Shown here: in pieces, positions 1 through 7,523 of the stretch | How positions within the stretch are numbered: the first letter of the stretch is position 1 | How the letters are laid out: every line of letters starts with the position of its first letter | Assembly: GCA_026461075.1 (NCBI GenBank) | Contig: JAPJNH010000008.1 | Span: 1-32,007 of the forward strand | DNA: 32,007 nucleotides | Origin: Chitinophagales bacterium | GTDB taxonomy: Bacteria; Bacteroidota; Bacteroidia; Chitinophagales; CAIODY01 | Direction of reading: 5' to 3' | Translations under genes and position numbers: made by a program | The notes under the pieces: model-generated | What the model saw: only the letters and a program-made list of their open reading frames with translations | What the model was told of the DNA's origin: nothing | Databases searched by the model: none

Positions 1-2745
1 CAACTCTTCAGGTGTTCCGGTAAACACGATCTCGCCTCCACCAGCACCACCTTCTGGACCCAAATCGATCACATGATCGGCGTATTGGATAACGTCTAAG
101 TTGTGTTCCACAACGATCACACTATGTCCAATTTTAATCAAGGCATCAAAAGCGATGAGCAATTTCTGGATATCGTGAAAATGTAATCCCGTAGTTGGTT
201 CGTCGAAGATAAAGAGACCCGGTTTTGGTGAAGTACCTTTTACTAAAAACGAAGCAAGCTTAACACGTTGTGCCTCTCCCCCGCTTAAGGTGCTACTGCT
301 CTGCCCTAGACCAATATAGCCCAAGCCCACTTGTTGCAAAGGACGTAGACGGTCGACAATACCTTTTATGTTTTCAAAAAACACAAGGCCTTCATCCACG
401 GTCATATTTAAAATATCGTAAATGTTTTTGCCTTTGTATTTTACCTCAAGCACATTTGTTTTAAAACGCATTCCTTTACACTCTTCACATTGTAAGTGAA
501 GGTCGGCTAAGAACTGCATTTCTACAATCACCTCTCCATCGCCTTTACACGTTTCACAGCGTCCGCCTTCTACGTTAAACGAAAAGTGCTTCGGTAGCAA
601 ACCCTTTATTTTCGATTCAGGCAGTTTGGCAAATAAATCACGGATCTCATCATAAGCCTTCACATACGTAACCGGATTACTACGCGAGCTTTTACCCAAC
701 GGATTCTGATCCACGAGTTCTACGAAATGCAGCTTTTTGATATCACCGGCCAAGCCATCGAATAAACCGGGCTTCTGGTCGGCGGTTTGACCAAGTGCTA
801 TTTGTAGCGAAGGATGAAGGATTTGACGGATGAGTGTTGTTTTACCGGAGCCACTCACGCCACTCACCACTACTAAATTATTGAGTGGAATTTTGACGTC
901 TACATTTTTGAGGTTATTCTGACGGCAGCCGTTCAAGTCTAAATGATAGTTAGAAGCTCTTCTCGATTCCGGCGTAGGTATGAATAATTCTCCGCGAAGA
1001 TATTTAGTCGTAAGCGAACGCTCGTCGTTACCAAGGGCTTTATAATCGCCACTAAAGACTACCTCTCCGCCATGTATTCCCGCTTCTGGTCCCATATCAA
1101 TGATATAATCCGAAGCACGCATTACCTCTTCTTCGTGTTCTACCACTAATACGGTATTGCCTAGATCACGGAGACGTAATAAAACTTTTACCAAACGATC
1201 GGTATCACGTGGATGCAAGCCAACACTAGGCTCATCTAAAATATAAAGCGATGAAGTAAGATTACTTCCTAAGGAACGCGTTAGCTGAATACGTTGTGTT
1301 TCTCCCCCACTCAAGGTAGAAGAGTTTCTGTTGAGGTGTAGATAGCCAAGACCAACTTGTAAAAGAAATTCTAGTCGGTTATTGATTTCTGTAAAAATGA
1401 TTTTAGCGATACTCTGATCATGTGGATTCAATTTCAAACTTGCGAGGGTAGGTGCAAGATCTGAGATTGGCATTAATAGGAGTTCTCCGAGTGTTAATCC
1501 GTCGATTTTTACATAAGAGGTTTCTAGTCGAATTCTGCTACCATTACATTCAGGGCAAGTTGTTCTTCCGCGATAGCGAGAGAGCATCACCCGATATTGA
1601 ATTTTATAGGTCTGCGATTCCAACATTTTGAAGAAGCTGTTTAAACTTTCAAAATATTGATTGCCTGTCCACAGTAATTGATATTGTTCTTTCGTAAGCT
1701 CTTTAATAGGCCTATGAATAGGGAAGTTAAAGCGGTGTGCGTGTTGAATGAGGATCTGTTGATACTCGCTCATTTTTTCTCCTTTCCAAGGAGCAATCGC
1801 TCCGTCAAAGACACTCAGTCCTCTATTTGGAAAAACGAGTTCAGCGTCGATACCGAGCACGTGGCCAAAGCCTTCACACTTTTTACAAGCACCGAAGGGA
1901 CTGTTAAAAGAGAAGAAATGTTCGTTGGGCTCGTCGAAGCTCATGCCATCGCGTTCGAATTTATTGGAGAACCAATGTGTTTCGTTTTTGTCATGAATGA
2001 GGATGGCGCATTCACCTTGACCTTCTTCAAAAGCAGTTTTTATGGAATCGGCTATACGAAAAAGGTGGTCTTCGTCGTTATATGTAACTGCGAATCGGTC
2101 GATGAGAAGAAAACATGCTTGCGGTAGGGCTTTCGTGTTTTTGTTTTCTGTAAGCCAATCTTCAATTAAAAAAATCTCTTCGCCGATACGGATTCTCGAA
2201 AAACCGTTCTGTAAAAGGATACTGAGTTGTTGAGCGGCCGTACGTTCAGGATGCGCTTGGATGCGCGATAATACTAAAATACGGGTGCCTTCGATCTGGT
2301 TCTGTACAAACTGAACGATGTCGTTGACTTCGTCCTTTTTCACTTGTTCGCCGCTAATAGGAGAATAGGTTTTCCCTATACGGGCATAAAGAAGGCGTAG
2401 GTAATCGTATATCTCTGTAGCGGTACCAACAGTACTGCGCGAGGATTTGGTGCTAACCTTCTGTTCGATAGCGATCGCTGGTGCCAGTCCTTTGATATAT
2501 TCTACCTCGGGCTTGTCCATTCGTAGCAGGAATTGACGTGCGTAGGAAGAAAGACTTTCTACATAACGGCGTTGTCCTTCCGCGAATAAAGTATCGAAGA
2601 CGAGGGTAGATTTACCCGAACCCGAAACACCAGTAACGGTGACGAGTTTGTGCTTGGGTATTTGTACGTCAACCCCCTTCAAATTGTGCATGGAAGCGTT
2701 TTTGATGAGGATATGAGTATGTGGTGTGTACGTAGATTCGCGCAT
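1..2745 (-). CDS. uvrA: UvrABC excinuclease subunit A, 3' end cut by the window edge
   Basis: This is the damage-recognition ATPase of nucleotide excision repair; it works as a dimer in the cytoplasm and loads UvrB onto damaged DNA. The frame is open for 915 codons from ATG at 2745 to the window edge, and the family is usually about 940-950 residues, so only a short C-terminal tail is missing. Seen: first Walker A GVSGSGKS at residues 39-46; first zinc module CKKC near 286 and CPECNGSRIR near 400; second Walker A GVSGSGKT near 628-636; C-terminal zinc module CETCKGDGE through CEEC near 730-756; ABC signature LSGGEAQR near 818; Walker B FIFDEPTTGLH near 844. Both ATPase halves are intact with no frameshift. 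It is divergent from the exported protein at 2862 across a 116-bp gap. No LexA-type box was recognised upstream. Confidence 0.97.
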   Translation of the reverse strand, partial: MRESTYTPHTHILIKNASMHNLKGVDVQIPKHKLVTVTGVSGSGKSTLVFDTLFAEGQRRYVESLSSYARQFLLRMDKPEVEYIKGLAPAIAIEQKVSTKSSRSTVGTATEIYDYLRLLYARIGKTYSPISGEQVKKDEVNDIVQFVQNQIEGTRILVLSRIQAHPERTAAQQLSILLQNGFSRIRIGEEIFLIEDWLTENKNTKALPQACFLLIDRFAVTYNDEDHLFRIADSIKTAFEEGQGECAILIHDKNETHWFSNKFERDGMSFDEPNEHFFSFNSPFGACKKCEGFGHVLGIDAELVFPNRGLSVFDGAIAPWKGEKMSEYQQILIQHAHRFNFPIHRPIKELTKEQYQLLWTGNQYFESLNSFFKMLESQTYKIQYRVMLSRYRGRTTCPECNGSRIRLETSYVKIDGLTLGELLLMPISDLAPTLASLKLNPHDQSIAKIIFTEINNRLEFLLQVGLGYLHLNRNSSTLSGGETQRIQLTRSLGSNLTSSLYILDEPSVGLHPRDTDRLVKVLLRLRDLGNTVLVVEHEEEVMRASDYIIDMGPEAGIHGGEVVFSGDYKALGNDERSLTTKYLRGELFIPTPESRRASNYHLDLNGCRQNNLKNVDVKIPLNNLVVVSGVSGSGKTTLIRQILHPSLQIALGQTADQKPGLFDGLAGDIKKLHFVELVDQNPLGKSSRSNPVTYVKAYDEIRDLFAKLPESKIKGLLPKHFSFNVEGGRCETCKGDGEVIVEMQFLADLHLQCEECKGMRFKTNVLEVKYKGKNIYDILNMTVDEGLVFFENIKGIVDRLRPLQQVGLGYIGLGQSSSTLSGGEAQRVKLASFLVKGTSPKPGLFIFDEPTTGLHFHDIQKLLIAFDALIKIGHSVIVVEHNLDVIQYADHVIDLGPEGGAGGGEIVFTGTPEEL

Positions 2746-2861
2746 ACGTAATTTGGTGTATTCCGTTATAATTATACGTGATTATGCTGATGGTTTAGGC
2801 TCCTTTCACGAACTACCTTAGCAACATCGAAACAAAAAACTAATCAACAAAAACTCTAAAC

Positions 2862-3755
2862 ATGAAAAACTTAACAACAATCCTCGCCATTAGTTCTTTA
2901 TTCCTTGCAATAAGCAAAGATACATTGGCAAACACCAAATCTGCAGGATCTTTTGCAAATCCTGTTAACAGTATAAGTGTAGATGAGAGTAATACTAAAC
3001 GTATTAGCTTCACCAACACTGCTCCTGTTTTAAAAGATACATCCTATATCAATGGTAAAGCAGTCGTTACGACGTATTGCTTGACGAGTGGTAAGGAGCA
3101 AAAATTATTTAGCGTACACAATTTGAATAATGAGCAAATCGCTTACGTTACAAAATTGGGTATGTATAACGGACGTCATATCTATCGTACGTATTTCATT
3201 GGTACGCAACAAAGTATTACGGGTTCTTTGTATGAATCACCGTATGCATGGGTTGATTTGATCAGCGAAAAGGTAAAGGATGGCGCTATTAGTGCTAATG
3301 CGGTAGCAAGTTTAGCGAAAGAGCTACACTTAGAAGTTAGAAATGATGTTGCCTTTACAATGCCTGCTGCAGAGCAAGAACGTATCGCTTCTGCCTATGC
3401 TGCTGAAGTAGCACGTAAGGCTACAGTTGTTGCAACTACTGCAACTCCGGTAGTGGCTGTCTCTATGAAATTAGAGAACGAATCTTTAGAGAAGCAAATT
3501 GTTCAGTTTAATTACAATCATGCCTATGCTTCTGTTACCTCTGATAAAACAGTGGTAGAACCTGGTCACGCTCGCGTTATCGAATTGCGTAGCGGAGATT
3601 ATATCACTCTCTTGAACAAACAAGGTGCGATCATCGAACGCATTGAGGTGAAAAAAGGAATTCAAACTATTAACGTAAGTGCCGATGGAATGCATTTACA
3701 AGCGATGAGCATCGACGATATCAGCCAAGAGGCGGTAGCGATGGGAAATCGATAA
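2862..3755 (+). CDS. Exported protein of unknown function
   Basis: 297 residues. I do not recognise the family. The N-terminus (MKNLTTILAISSLFLAIS, then DTLANT) is a typical Sec signal peptide, probably cleaved near residue 24, so the protein is exported to the periplasm or beyond. After it come a mixed beta-type region (about 30-115), a helical, Ala-rich stretch (about 140-195, including AAEQERIASAYAAEVARK), a short Ala/Thr/Val linker (196-207), and a C-terminal region (about 208-275) whose alternating pattern suggests a small beta-sandwich. There is no T9SS tail, lipobox or obvious catalytic motif. It is a single gene; the upstream gap holds a TACCTTAG element (one mismatch to TAnnTTTG) about 40 nt before the ATG. 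It converges on the mazG-like gene with 5 bp between stop codons. Confidence 0.85.
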   Translation: MKNLTTILAISSLFLAISKDTLANTKSAGSFANPVNSISVDESNTKRISFTNTAPVLKDTSYINGKAVVTTYCLTSGKEQKLFSVHNLNNEQIAYVTKLGMYNGRHIYRTYFIGTQQSITGSLYESPYAWVDLISEKVKDGAISANAVASLAKELHLEVRNDVAFTMPAAEQERIASAYAAEVARKATVVATTATPVVAVSMKLENESLEKQIVQFNYNHAYASVTSDKTVVEPGHARVIELRSGDYITLLNKQGAIIERIEVKKGIQTINVSADGMHLQAMSIDDISQEAVAMGNR

Positions 3756-3762
3756 ACGATTT
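3746..3762. other. Small hairpin shared by two convergent stop codons
   Basis: AAATCG-ATAAA-CGATTT forms a perfect 6-bp stem with a 5-nt loop. It contains the TAA of the exported-protein gene (3753-3755), and its right arm overlaps the TAA of the convergent mazG-like gene (3763-3761 on minus). It has no clear T-run on either side, so it is at most a weak terminator. The stronger one for the plus strand lies at 3794-3830. Confidence 0.3.
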
Positions 3763-4087
3763 ATTTCAATTTAGAGTTAGTTTTATATCGATCAGCATCT
3801 CGAAGAGTTTTCTTCGAGATGTTGTTTTTTAGGGCCTCTGTTAAATCAATGCCCGTTTGATTGGCTAAGCAAATGACAACAAAAAGTACATCTGCTAATT
3901 CATCCGCCAACTGTTTCCCTTCATCAGATTTTTTCTTTGACTGCTCGCCATATTCTCTGGCGATGATACGCGCCACCTCTCCCACTTCTTCCGTCAACAT
4001 TGCCATATTGGTAAGCTCGTTAAAATAACGAACACCTGTGGTTTGGATCCAATTGTCGACTGTCTTCTGTGCTTCTTCAATAGTCAT
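3761..4087 (-). CDS. MazG-like nucleotide pyrophosphohydrolase
   Basis: 108 residues, the usual length for single-domain members of the all-alpha NTP pyrophosphohydrolase (MazG-like) superfamily, which hydrolyse NTPs or dNTPs to NMP plus pyrophosphate with Mg2+. Visible signature: E34-V-G-E37 in LTEEVGEVAR, followed after a helix by E63-L-A-D66 in ADELADVLFVV; this ExxE...ExxD pattern ligates the metal. The C-terminal KKTLRDADRYK resembles the conserved basic helix of the family. It is the last gene of a four-gene minus operon: its ATG overlaps the rhomboid stop by one base (TAATG), implying translational coupling. The exact substrate cannot be read from sequence. Its 3' coding region doubles as a terminator for the opposite strand. 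Confidence 0.88.
   Translation of the reverse strand: MTIEEAQKTVDNWIQTTGVRYFNELTNMAMLTEEVGEVARIIAREYGEQSKKKSDEGKQLADELADVLFVVICLANQTGIDLTEALKNNISKKTLRDADRYKTNSKLK
3794..3830 (+). terminator. Intrinsic terminator inside the convergent mazG-like coding sequence
   Basis: On the plus strand CATCTCGAAGA (3796-3806) pairs perfectly with TCTTCGAGATG (3811-3821) around a 4-nt GTTT loop. An A-T and a G-T pair extend the stem outward, and TTGTTTTTT follows (3822-3830). This is a canonical rho-independent terminator for the exported-protein gene ending at 3755. On the minus strand the same bases encode residues about 89-98 of the MazG-like protein (NISKKTLRDA), and no T-run follows in that direction, so it should act one way only. 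Confidence 0.8.
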
Positions 4088-4974
4088 TAGAAAAGGTTGT
4101 TTTTAATGCGGCGGTTCCAAATACGAATCAAAATAAAGGCGAATAACATTCCGCCTAAATGCGCGAGGTGCGCAACATTATCATTCGGATTATTTTGCCA
4201 CATAGCATATAGCTCCAAGGCGCCATAAATCATTACAAAGTATTTCGCTTTGATAGGAATGAAAAATTGGAAATAGATAATGGTATTCGGAAAAAGATAT
4301 CCGAAGGCGAACAATACGCCAAACACCGCTCCGGAAGCACCTACAAGGTTGGTAGCAAAACGAGTATCAAACAAATCAAGCGACTGCGCATTTTGAAGCG
4401 TGTACATGTTTTGTTGATAGTTGCGCATGATTTCTACTGCTTCATTCGCATAATGAGAACTACGTGGAAACGACTCCCATGGCTGAATTAGCTCCCCGAC
4501 TATATAATCAGGATCCAAACGCATATAATCGAGGAGATGGTGCGTGAATAAAAGATCGCGCAGACCAGAAGGGGTAGGATGACTTAAAAAGTGTTGTACT
4601 AATATCTCTGTTTGGTGCGCGTTAAACCACATCACGCTTAAATAGCACAGGGCGGCGCCTACACCAGTCAAAAGGTAAAAGATGACAAAGCGGCGTGTCC
4701 CCCAGTAGTTTTCTAAAACCGATCCGAACATGTAGAAAGCTAGCATATTCGAAAAGAGGTGCATAAAGCTTCCGTGCATGAACATGTGTGTTACTAACTG
4801 CCAAGGACGGAAATGCGGACTCTTTGGAAAGAACAAACCTAAATAGTCGTTCAGGTCGATGTGGTAAACATTGTTGAACACAAAGGTGGCAAACAACATT
4901 AAGCCGTTGATGATTAGGATGTTCTTGACCGCGATGGGTAGCAGACTAAACTGACGAGGACGAAATTCGTTCAT
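4087..4974 (-). CDS. Rhomboid family intramembrane serine protease
   Basis: 295 residues with about six membrane segments. Rhomboids cut transmembrane substrates within the bilayer using a Ser-His dyad. Seen: the HxxxxxxHxxxN element in MHGSFMHLFSN (residues about 66-76), the catalytic motif GASG with Ser214, and the catalytic His in AHLGG (His272, with another His at 269). All key residues are present, so an active protease is expected. A hydrophilic stretch of about 90 residues (roughly 118-208) sits between TM3 and the helix carrying Ser214, longer than in compact rhomboids such as GlpG. The start follows the oxygenase stop by one base and its stop overlaps the mazG-like start, so it is mid-operon. 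The substrate is unknown; the oxygenase and MazG-like neighbours give no obvious one. Confidence 0.93.
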   Translation of the reverse strand: MNEFRPRQFSLLPIAVKNILIINGLMLFATFVFNNVYHIDLNDYLGLFFPKSPHFRPWQLVTHMFMHGSFMHLFSNMLAFYMFGSVLENYWGTRRFVIFYLLTGVGAALCYLSVMWFNAHQTEILVQHFLSHPTPSGLRDLLFTHHLLDYMRLDPDYIVGELIQPWESFPRSSHYANEAVEIMRNYQQNMYTLQNAQSLDLFDTRFATNLVGASGAVFGVLFAFGYLFPNTIIYFQFFIPIKAKYFVMIYGALELYAMWQNNPNDNVAHLAHLGGMLFAFILIRIWNRRIKNNLF

Positions 4975-4975
4975 A

Positions 4976-5929
4976 TTATTTTTTCAATCCAATTTCGATG
5001 AGACGTTCGTTTAAATATTCTCCAGCTGTACATCCTGGGTAATGCGCAGGGTTTGCTTCATTGACACAGGTAGCTAAAACATCCAAGCGCATTTCATCGC
5101 GAGGGTGTAGGAAGAATGGAATAGAGAAACGAGAGGTATGCCATAATTCGCGAGGAGGATTTACCACACGGTGCGTGGTGCTACGTAAGACATTATTGGT
5201 AAGTCGTTGTAGCATATCTCCGACATTAATGACGATATGATCTGGTGAAGAACGAACAGAAATCCATTCTCCATCTAATGTTAAAACTTGTAAGCCATCT
5301 GCCGAAGCACCGATTAGCAGGGTGATAAGGTTGATGTCTTCATGTTGTTCTGCACGAATGGCAGAGGCTGGTTCTTGTGTGATTGGCGGATAATGAATGG
5401 CACGTAAAATCGAGTTGCCATTTTTTATCTTATCATCGAAGAAGTTTTCTGGTAATTGAAGATATAAAGAGATGGCGCGTAAAAGTTCGCTGCCGCTTTT
5501 TTCAAAGGCACGATAGGCCGCTTCAAATACTTGATTGAATTGTTCTATTTCTTCTCCTGTTGGGTTAGGAGGATAGTGCTCTGCACTCATTGTTTCACCT
5601 TCTACGATTTGCCCAAATTGCCAAAACTCTTTTAGGTCGCCTACTTCGCTTTGTTTCGCTTTTTCTTTACCGAAGGAGGTATAGCCGCGTTGACCAGCCA
5701 GACCAGGGATTTCGTATTTAAGCTTTGTCTCGAGCGGTAGTGCATAGAAGCGTTTTACTTCTTCGTACATATTAGCAATAAGCGCATCGCTGATACCATG
5801 ATTTTTTACAGAAACAAAACCGACGCTGGTGAAGGCTTCTCCGATTTGTTGGATGAATTGTGCACGTTGCGTTGCGCTACCTTGCGTGAATTCCGCAAGA
5901 TCGATAGATGGGATTTCCTTTAGCGCCAT
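4976..5929 (-). CDS. Isopenicillin N synthase-like Fe(II)/2-oxoglutarate-type oxygenase
   Basis: 317 residues, the standard length for the isopenicillin N synthase family. The N-terminal DIOX_N region spans about 5-120 (IPSIDLAEF, VGFVSVKNHGI, RGYTSFGKEKAK). The double-stranded beta-helix core carries the iron triad H196-E-D198 and H253 (STTHRVVNPP). R267-F-S269 matches the RxS 2-oxoglutarate-binding motif, so 2-oxoglutarate is the likely co-substrate. The protein is soluble and cytoplasmic. Bacterial members are mostly uncharacterised, and despite the family name nothing here suggests beta-lactam synthesis. It lies 2 bp after the small anchored hypothetical and 1 bp before the rhomboid, so it is co-transcribed with them. 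The substrate cannot be deduced. Confidence 0.9.
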   Translation of the reverse strand: MALKEIPSIDLAEFTQGSATQRAQFIQQIGEAFTSVGFVSVKNHGISDALIANMYEEVKRFYALPLETKLKYEIPGLAGQRGYTSFGKEKAKQSEVGDLKEFWQFGQIVEGETMSAEHYPPNPTGEEIEQFNQVFEAAYRAFEKSGSELLRAISLYLQLPENFFDDKIKNGNSILRAIHYPPITQEPASAIRAEQHEDINLITLLIGASADGLQVLTLDGEWISVRSSPDHIVINVGDMLQRLTNNVLRSTTHRVVNPPRELWHTSRFSIPFFLHPRDEMRLDVLATCVNEANPAHYPGCTAGEYLNERLIEIGLKK

Positions 5930-5931
5930 GG

Positions 5932-6360
5932 TTATTCTGCTTTAGCATTAGTAATCGAACATCTCACATCCTCAGCATCTGCAGGCTTTTCAATTTTGAA
6001 ATCGAAATTGATACTGCTGTTTGGCTTGACTGCTTGATGTAAAGTATAATCCATACTGCTTAGAACGGCGCCGTCCTTGGAGATGAATTCTAGCAGTAAT
6101 TCTATTTCGTTGAAGGTCGTTGCATTTGATTTGCTTGTGATGCTTCCAGAAATTTTAAACTTGGTTCCGACACCGAGGAGGGTGCGTTTCGCACTAGCTT
6201 CTAGACTAAGAAATTTGACAGGATTTGTTTTTTCTATTTTGCTGACGTCTTCTAGTTGACGGTTATATTTTTCAGGAGAGAAGGTGGAAGAGCCTGTGAT
6301 AAAAAAGTAACCACCGACCCCTAGGATGGCGATGATTAGAACGGTGATAAATATTCGCAT
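5932..6360 (-). CDS. Membrane-anchored hypothetical protein
   Basis: 142 residues, family not recognised. An N-terminal hydrophobic segment (residues 3-20, FITVLIIAILGVGGYFFI) is a signal anchor with no lipobox. The rest is a single soluble domain with the alternating hydrophobic pattern of a small beta-sandwich (KFKISGSITSKSNATTF, EIELLLEFISKDGAVL, SSINFDFKIEKP). This resembles FxLYD-type domains of periplasm-facing proteins, but I would not assign it. Its two Cys-free strands and one late Cys (VRCSITN) give no metal or disulfide clue. It is the first gene of the minus operon running through the oxygenase, rhomboid and MazG-like genes, so it shares their promoter. Confidence 0.75.
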   Translation of the reverse strand: MRIFITVLIIAILGVGGYFFITGSSTFSPEKYNRQLEDVSKIEKTNPVKFLSLEASAKRTLLGVGTKFKISGSITSKSNATTFNEIELLLEFISKDGAVLSSMDYTLHQAVKPNSSINFDFKIEKPADAEDVRCSITNAKAE

Positions 6361-6381
6361 TGTAGAAATAGATTTATTTTA

Positions 6382-6389
6382 CAAACCTA
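6382..6389 (-). promoter_or_regulatory. Putative -7 box (TAGGTTTG) of the 6360-3761 operon
   Basis: Read on the minus strand the bases are TAGGTTTG, a full match to the Bacteroidota -7 consensus TAnnTTTG. It lies 21 nt upstream of the ATG at 6360. No convincing -33 TTG at the usual spacing was found. It sits back to back with the asd box at 6431-6438. Confidence 0.5.
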
Positions 6390-6430
6390 CAAAAATGTTA
6401 GCAAGAAAGCGCGAGTCGTATGAATTGGAT

Positions 6431-6438
6431 TAACTTTG
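6431..6438 (+). promoter_or_regulatory. Putative -7 box (TAACTTTG) of asd
   Basis: A full match to TAnnTTTG, 14 nt upstream of the ATG at 6453. It lies inside the in-frame extension that starts at 6420, which argues for 6453 as the true start. It implies a leader of fewer than about 10 nt. Confidence 0.55.
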
Positions 6439-6452
6439 TAAAAACATTTTTT

Positions 6453-7448
6453 ATGCGTTTAGCCATAGTTGGTGCAACGGGTTTGGTAGGTGGTGAGATG
6501 ATGCGTGTCGTTGCGGAGCGAAAGTTTTCTTTTGATGAATTAATATTAGTGGCTTCTGATAAGTCGCAAGGACGAATGATTGCTTTCGAGGGCAAGGAGT
6601 ATCGTGTGCATACGATAGCGGAGGCTTTGGAGAAGAAGCCGCATATTGCTTTATTTTCTGCGGGCGGTAAAACGTCTAAGATGTATGCACAAGCTTTTGC
6701 AGCAGTTGGCACGGTGGTGATAGATAATAGCAGTGCATGGCGCATGGATCCGGATAAGAAGTTGATTGTGCCAGAGGTGAACGGTAAGGTTTTGACGGAG
6801 GCGGATCGTATTATAGCAAATCCTAATTGTTCTACGATACAGCTGGTGGTGGCTTTGGAGCCCTTGCGAAAGCGTTATGGGATTAAGCGCGTGGTGGTGT
6901 CGACCTATCAGGCGGTGACAGGGACGGGTGTGATTGGGGTGCGTCAGTTGATGGACGAGCGGCAAGGGATTGCGGACGGACCTAAGGCGTATGCGCATCC
7001 AATAGATTTAAACGTAATACCTCACGGAGGCGATTTTTTAGCGGACGGGTCGACGACAGAGGAGGAGAAGTTGCTGAAGGAAAGCAGAAAGATTATGGGC
7101 GACGACAGTATTGGTGTGAGCGCTACGGTTGTGCGCGTGCCGGTAACGGGCGGTCATAGCGAGAGTGTGAACGTAGAACTTGGCTCGGCTTATGAAATAG
7201 CAGAAATAAGACAAATTTTAACAATGGCACAAGGTGTGCGACTTTTGGACAACCCTTCACAAAACGAGTATCCTACGCCTTTACAAGCGGCGGGAAATGA
7301 TTGGGTGTGGGTGGGTAGAATACGTCGTGATGAGAGTGTCATCAATGGCTTGAATATGTGGGTCGTTAGTGACAATCTGAGGAAGGGTGCAGCGACTAAT
7401 GCTGTGCAAATAGCGGAACTTGTAAGAACTTGGAAATTTAGTATATAG
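6453..7448 (+). CDS. asd: Aspartate-semialdehyde dehydrogenase
   Basis: 331 residues. It reduces aspartyl-4-phosphate to aspartate-4-semialdehyde with NADPH, the branch point to lysine/diaminopimelate, threonine and methionine. Seen: N-terminal nucleotide-binding GATGLVGGEM (residues 8-17), catalytic Cys126 in NPNCSTIQL, and the substrate-binding and catalytic Arg228 and His235 in VRVPVTGGHSE. The length is normal. An in-frame ATG at 6420 would add 11 residues, but the Rossmann strand MRLAIVGATG fits a start at 6453, and the longer form would include the promoter-like box at 6431. It is probably monocistronic: a weak hairpin with a T-run follows at 7460-7480. Confidence 0.96.
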   Translation: MRLAIVGATGLVGGEMMRVVAERKFSFDELILVASDKSQGRMIAFEGKEYRVHTIAEALEKKPHIALFSAGGKTSKMYAQAFAAVGTVVIDNSSAWRMDPDKKLIVPEVNGKVLTEADRIIANPNCSTIQLVVALEPLRKRYGIKRVVVSTYQAVTGTGVIGVRQLMDERQGIADGPKAYAHPIDLNVIPHGGDFLADGSTTEEEKLLKESRKIMGDDSIGVSATVVRVPVTGGHSESVNVELGSAYEIAEIRQILTMAQGVRLLDNPSQNEYPTPLQAAGNDWVWVGRIRRDESVINGLNMWVVSDNLRKGAATNAVQIAELVRTWKFSI

Positions 7449-7459
7449 GGATGCGAAAA

Positions 7460-7480
7460 AAGGAAAAAATCCTTATTTTT
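7460..7480 (+). terminator. Weak terminator-like hairpin after asd
   Basis: AAGGA (7460-7464) can pair with TCCTT (7470-7474) over an A5 loop, followed by ATTTTT (7475-7480). The stem is short and A/T-rich, so this is a low-strength candidate. Its position 11 bp after the asd stop codon supports it. Confidence 0.4.
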
Positions 7481-7509
7481 AACCCAAGTTTGAAAATACT
7501 TAACCCAAG
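7479..7509 (+). repeat. Two 10-bp direct repeats, 21 bp apart, before the HU-like gene
   Basis: TTAACCCAAG occurs at 7479-7488 and again, identically, at 7500-7509, 14 bp before the ATG at 7524. The 21-bp period places both copies on the same face of the helix. That is the layout expected of a protein-binding direct repeat (an operator or nucleoid-protein site). Function is inference. Confidence 0.5.
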
Positions 7510-7523
7510 AAACCCTTAAGCAA

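Noticed and set aside
1678-2233. Two plus-strand open frames of 149 and 63 codons inside the uvrA region
   Set aside because: They are antisense to intact uvrA, whose protein motifs run through the same bases; the translated products show no family features.
2746-2861. SOS (LexA-type) box for uvrA
   Set aside because: No recognisable palindrome of a known LexA motif was found in the gap, and Bacteroidota LexA motifs are not fixed enough to assign by eye.
4976-5929. Beta-lactam biosynthesis gene (isopenicillin N synthase)
   Set aside because: The family name applies to many 2-oxoglutarate oxygenases; no peptide synthetase or other pathway gene is nearby, and the RxS motif favours a 2-oxoglutarate enzyme.
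6398-6998. Two 115-codon minus-strand frames opposite asd
   Set aside because: They are shadows of asd. One would cover the asd promoter and start, and the proteins are rich in residues typical of reverse-frame translation (His, Arg, Ser) with no domain.
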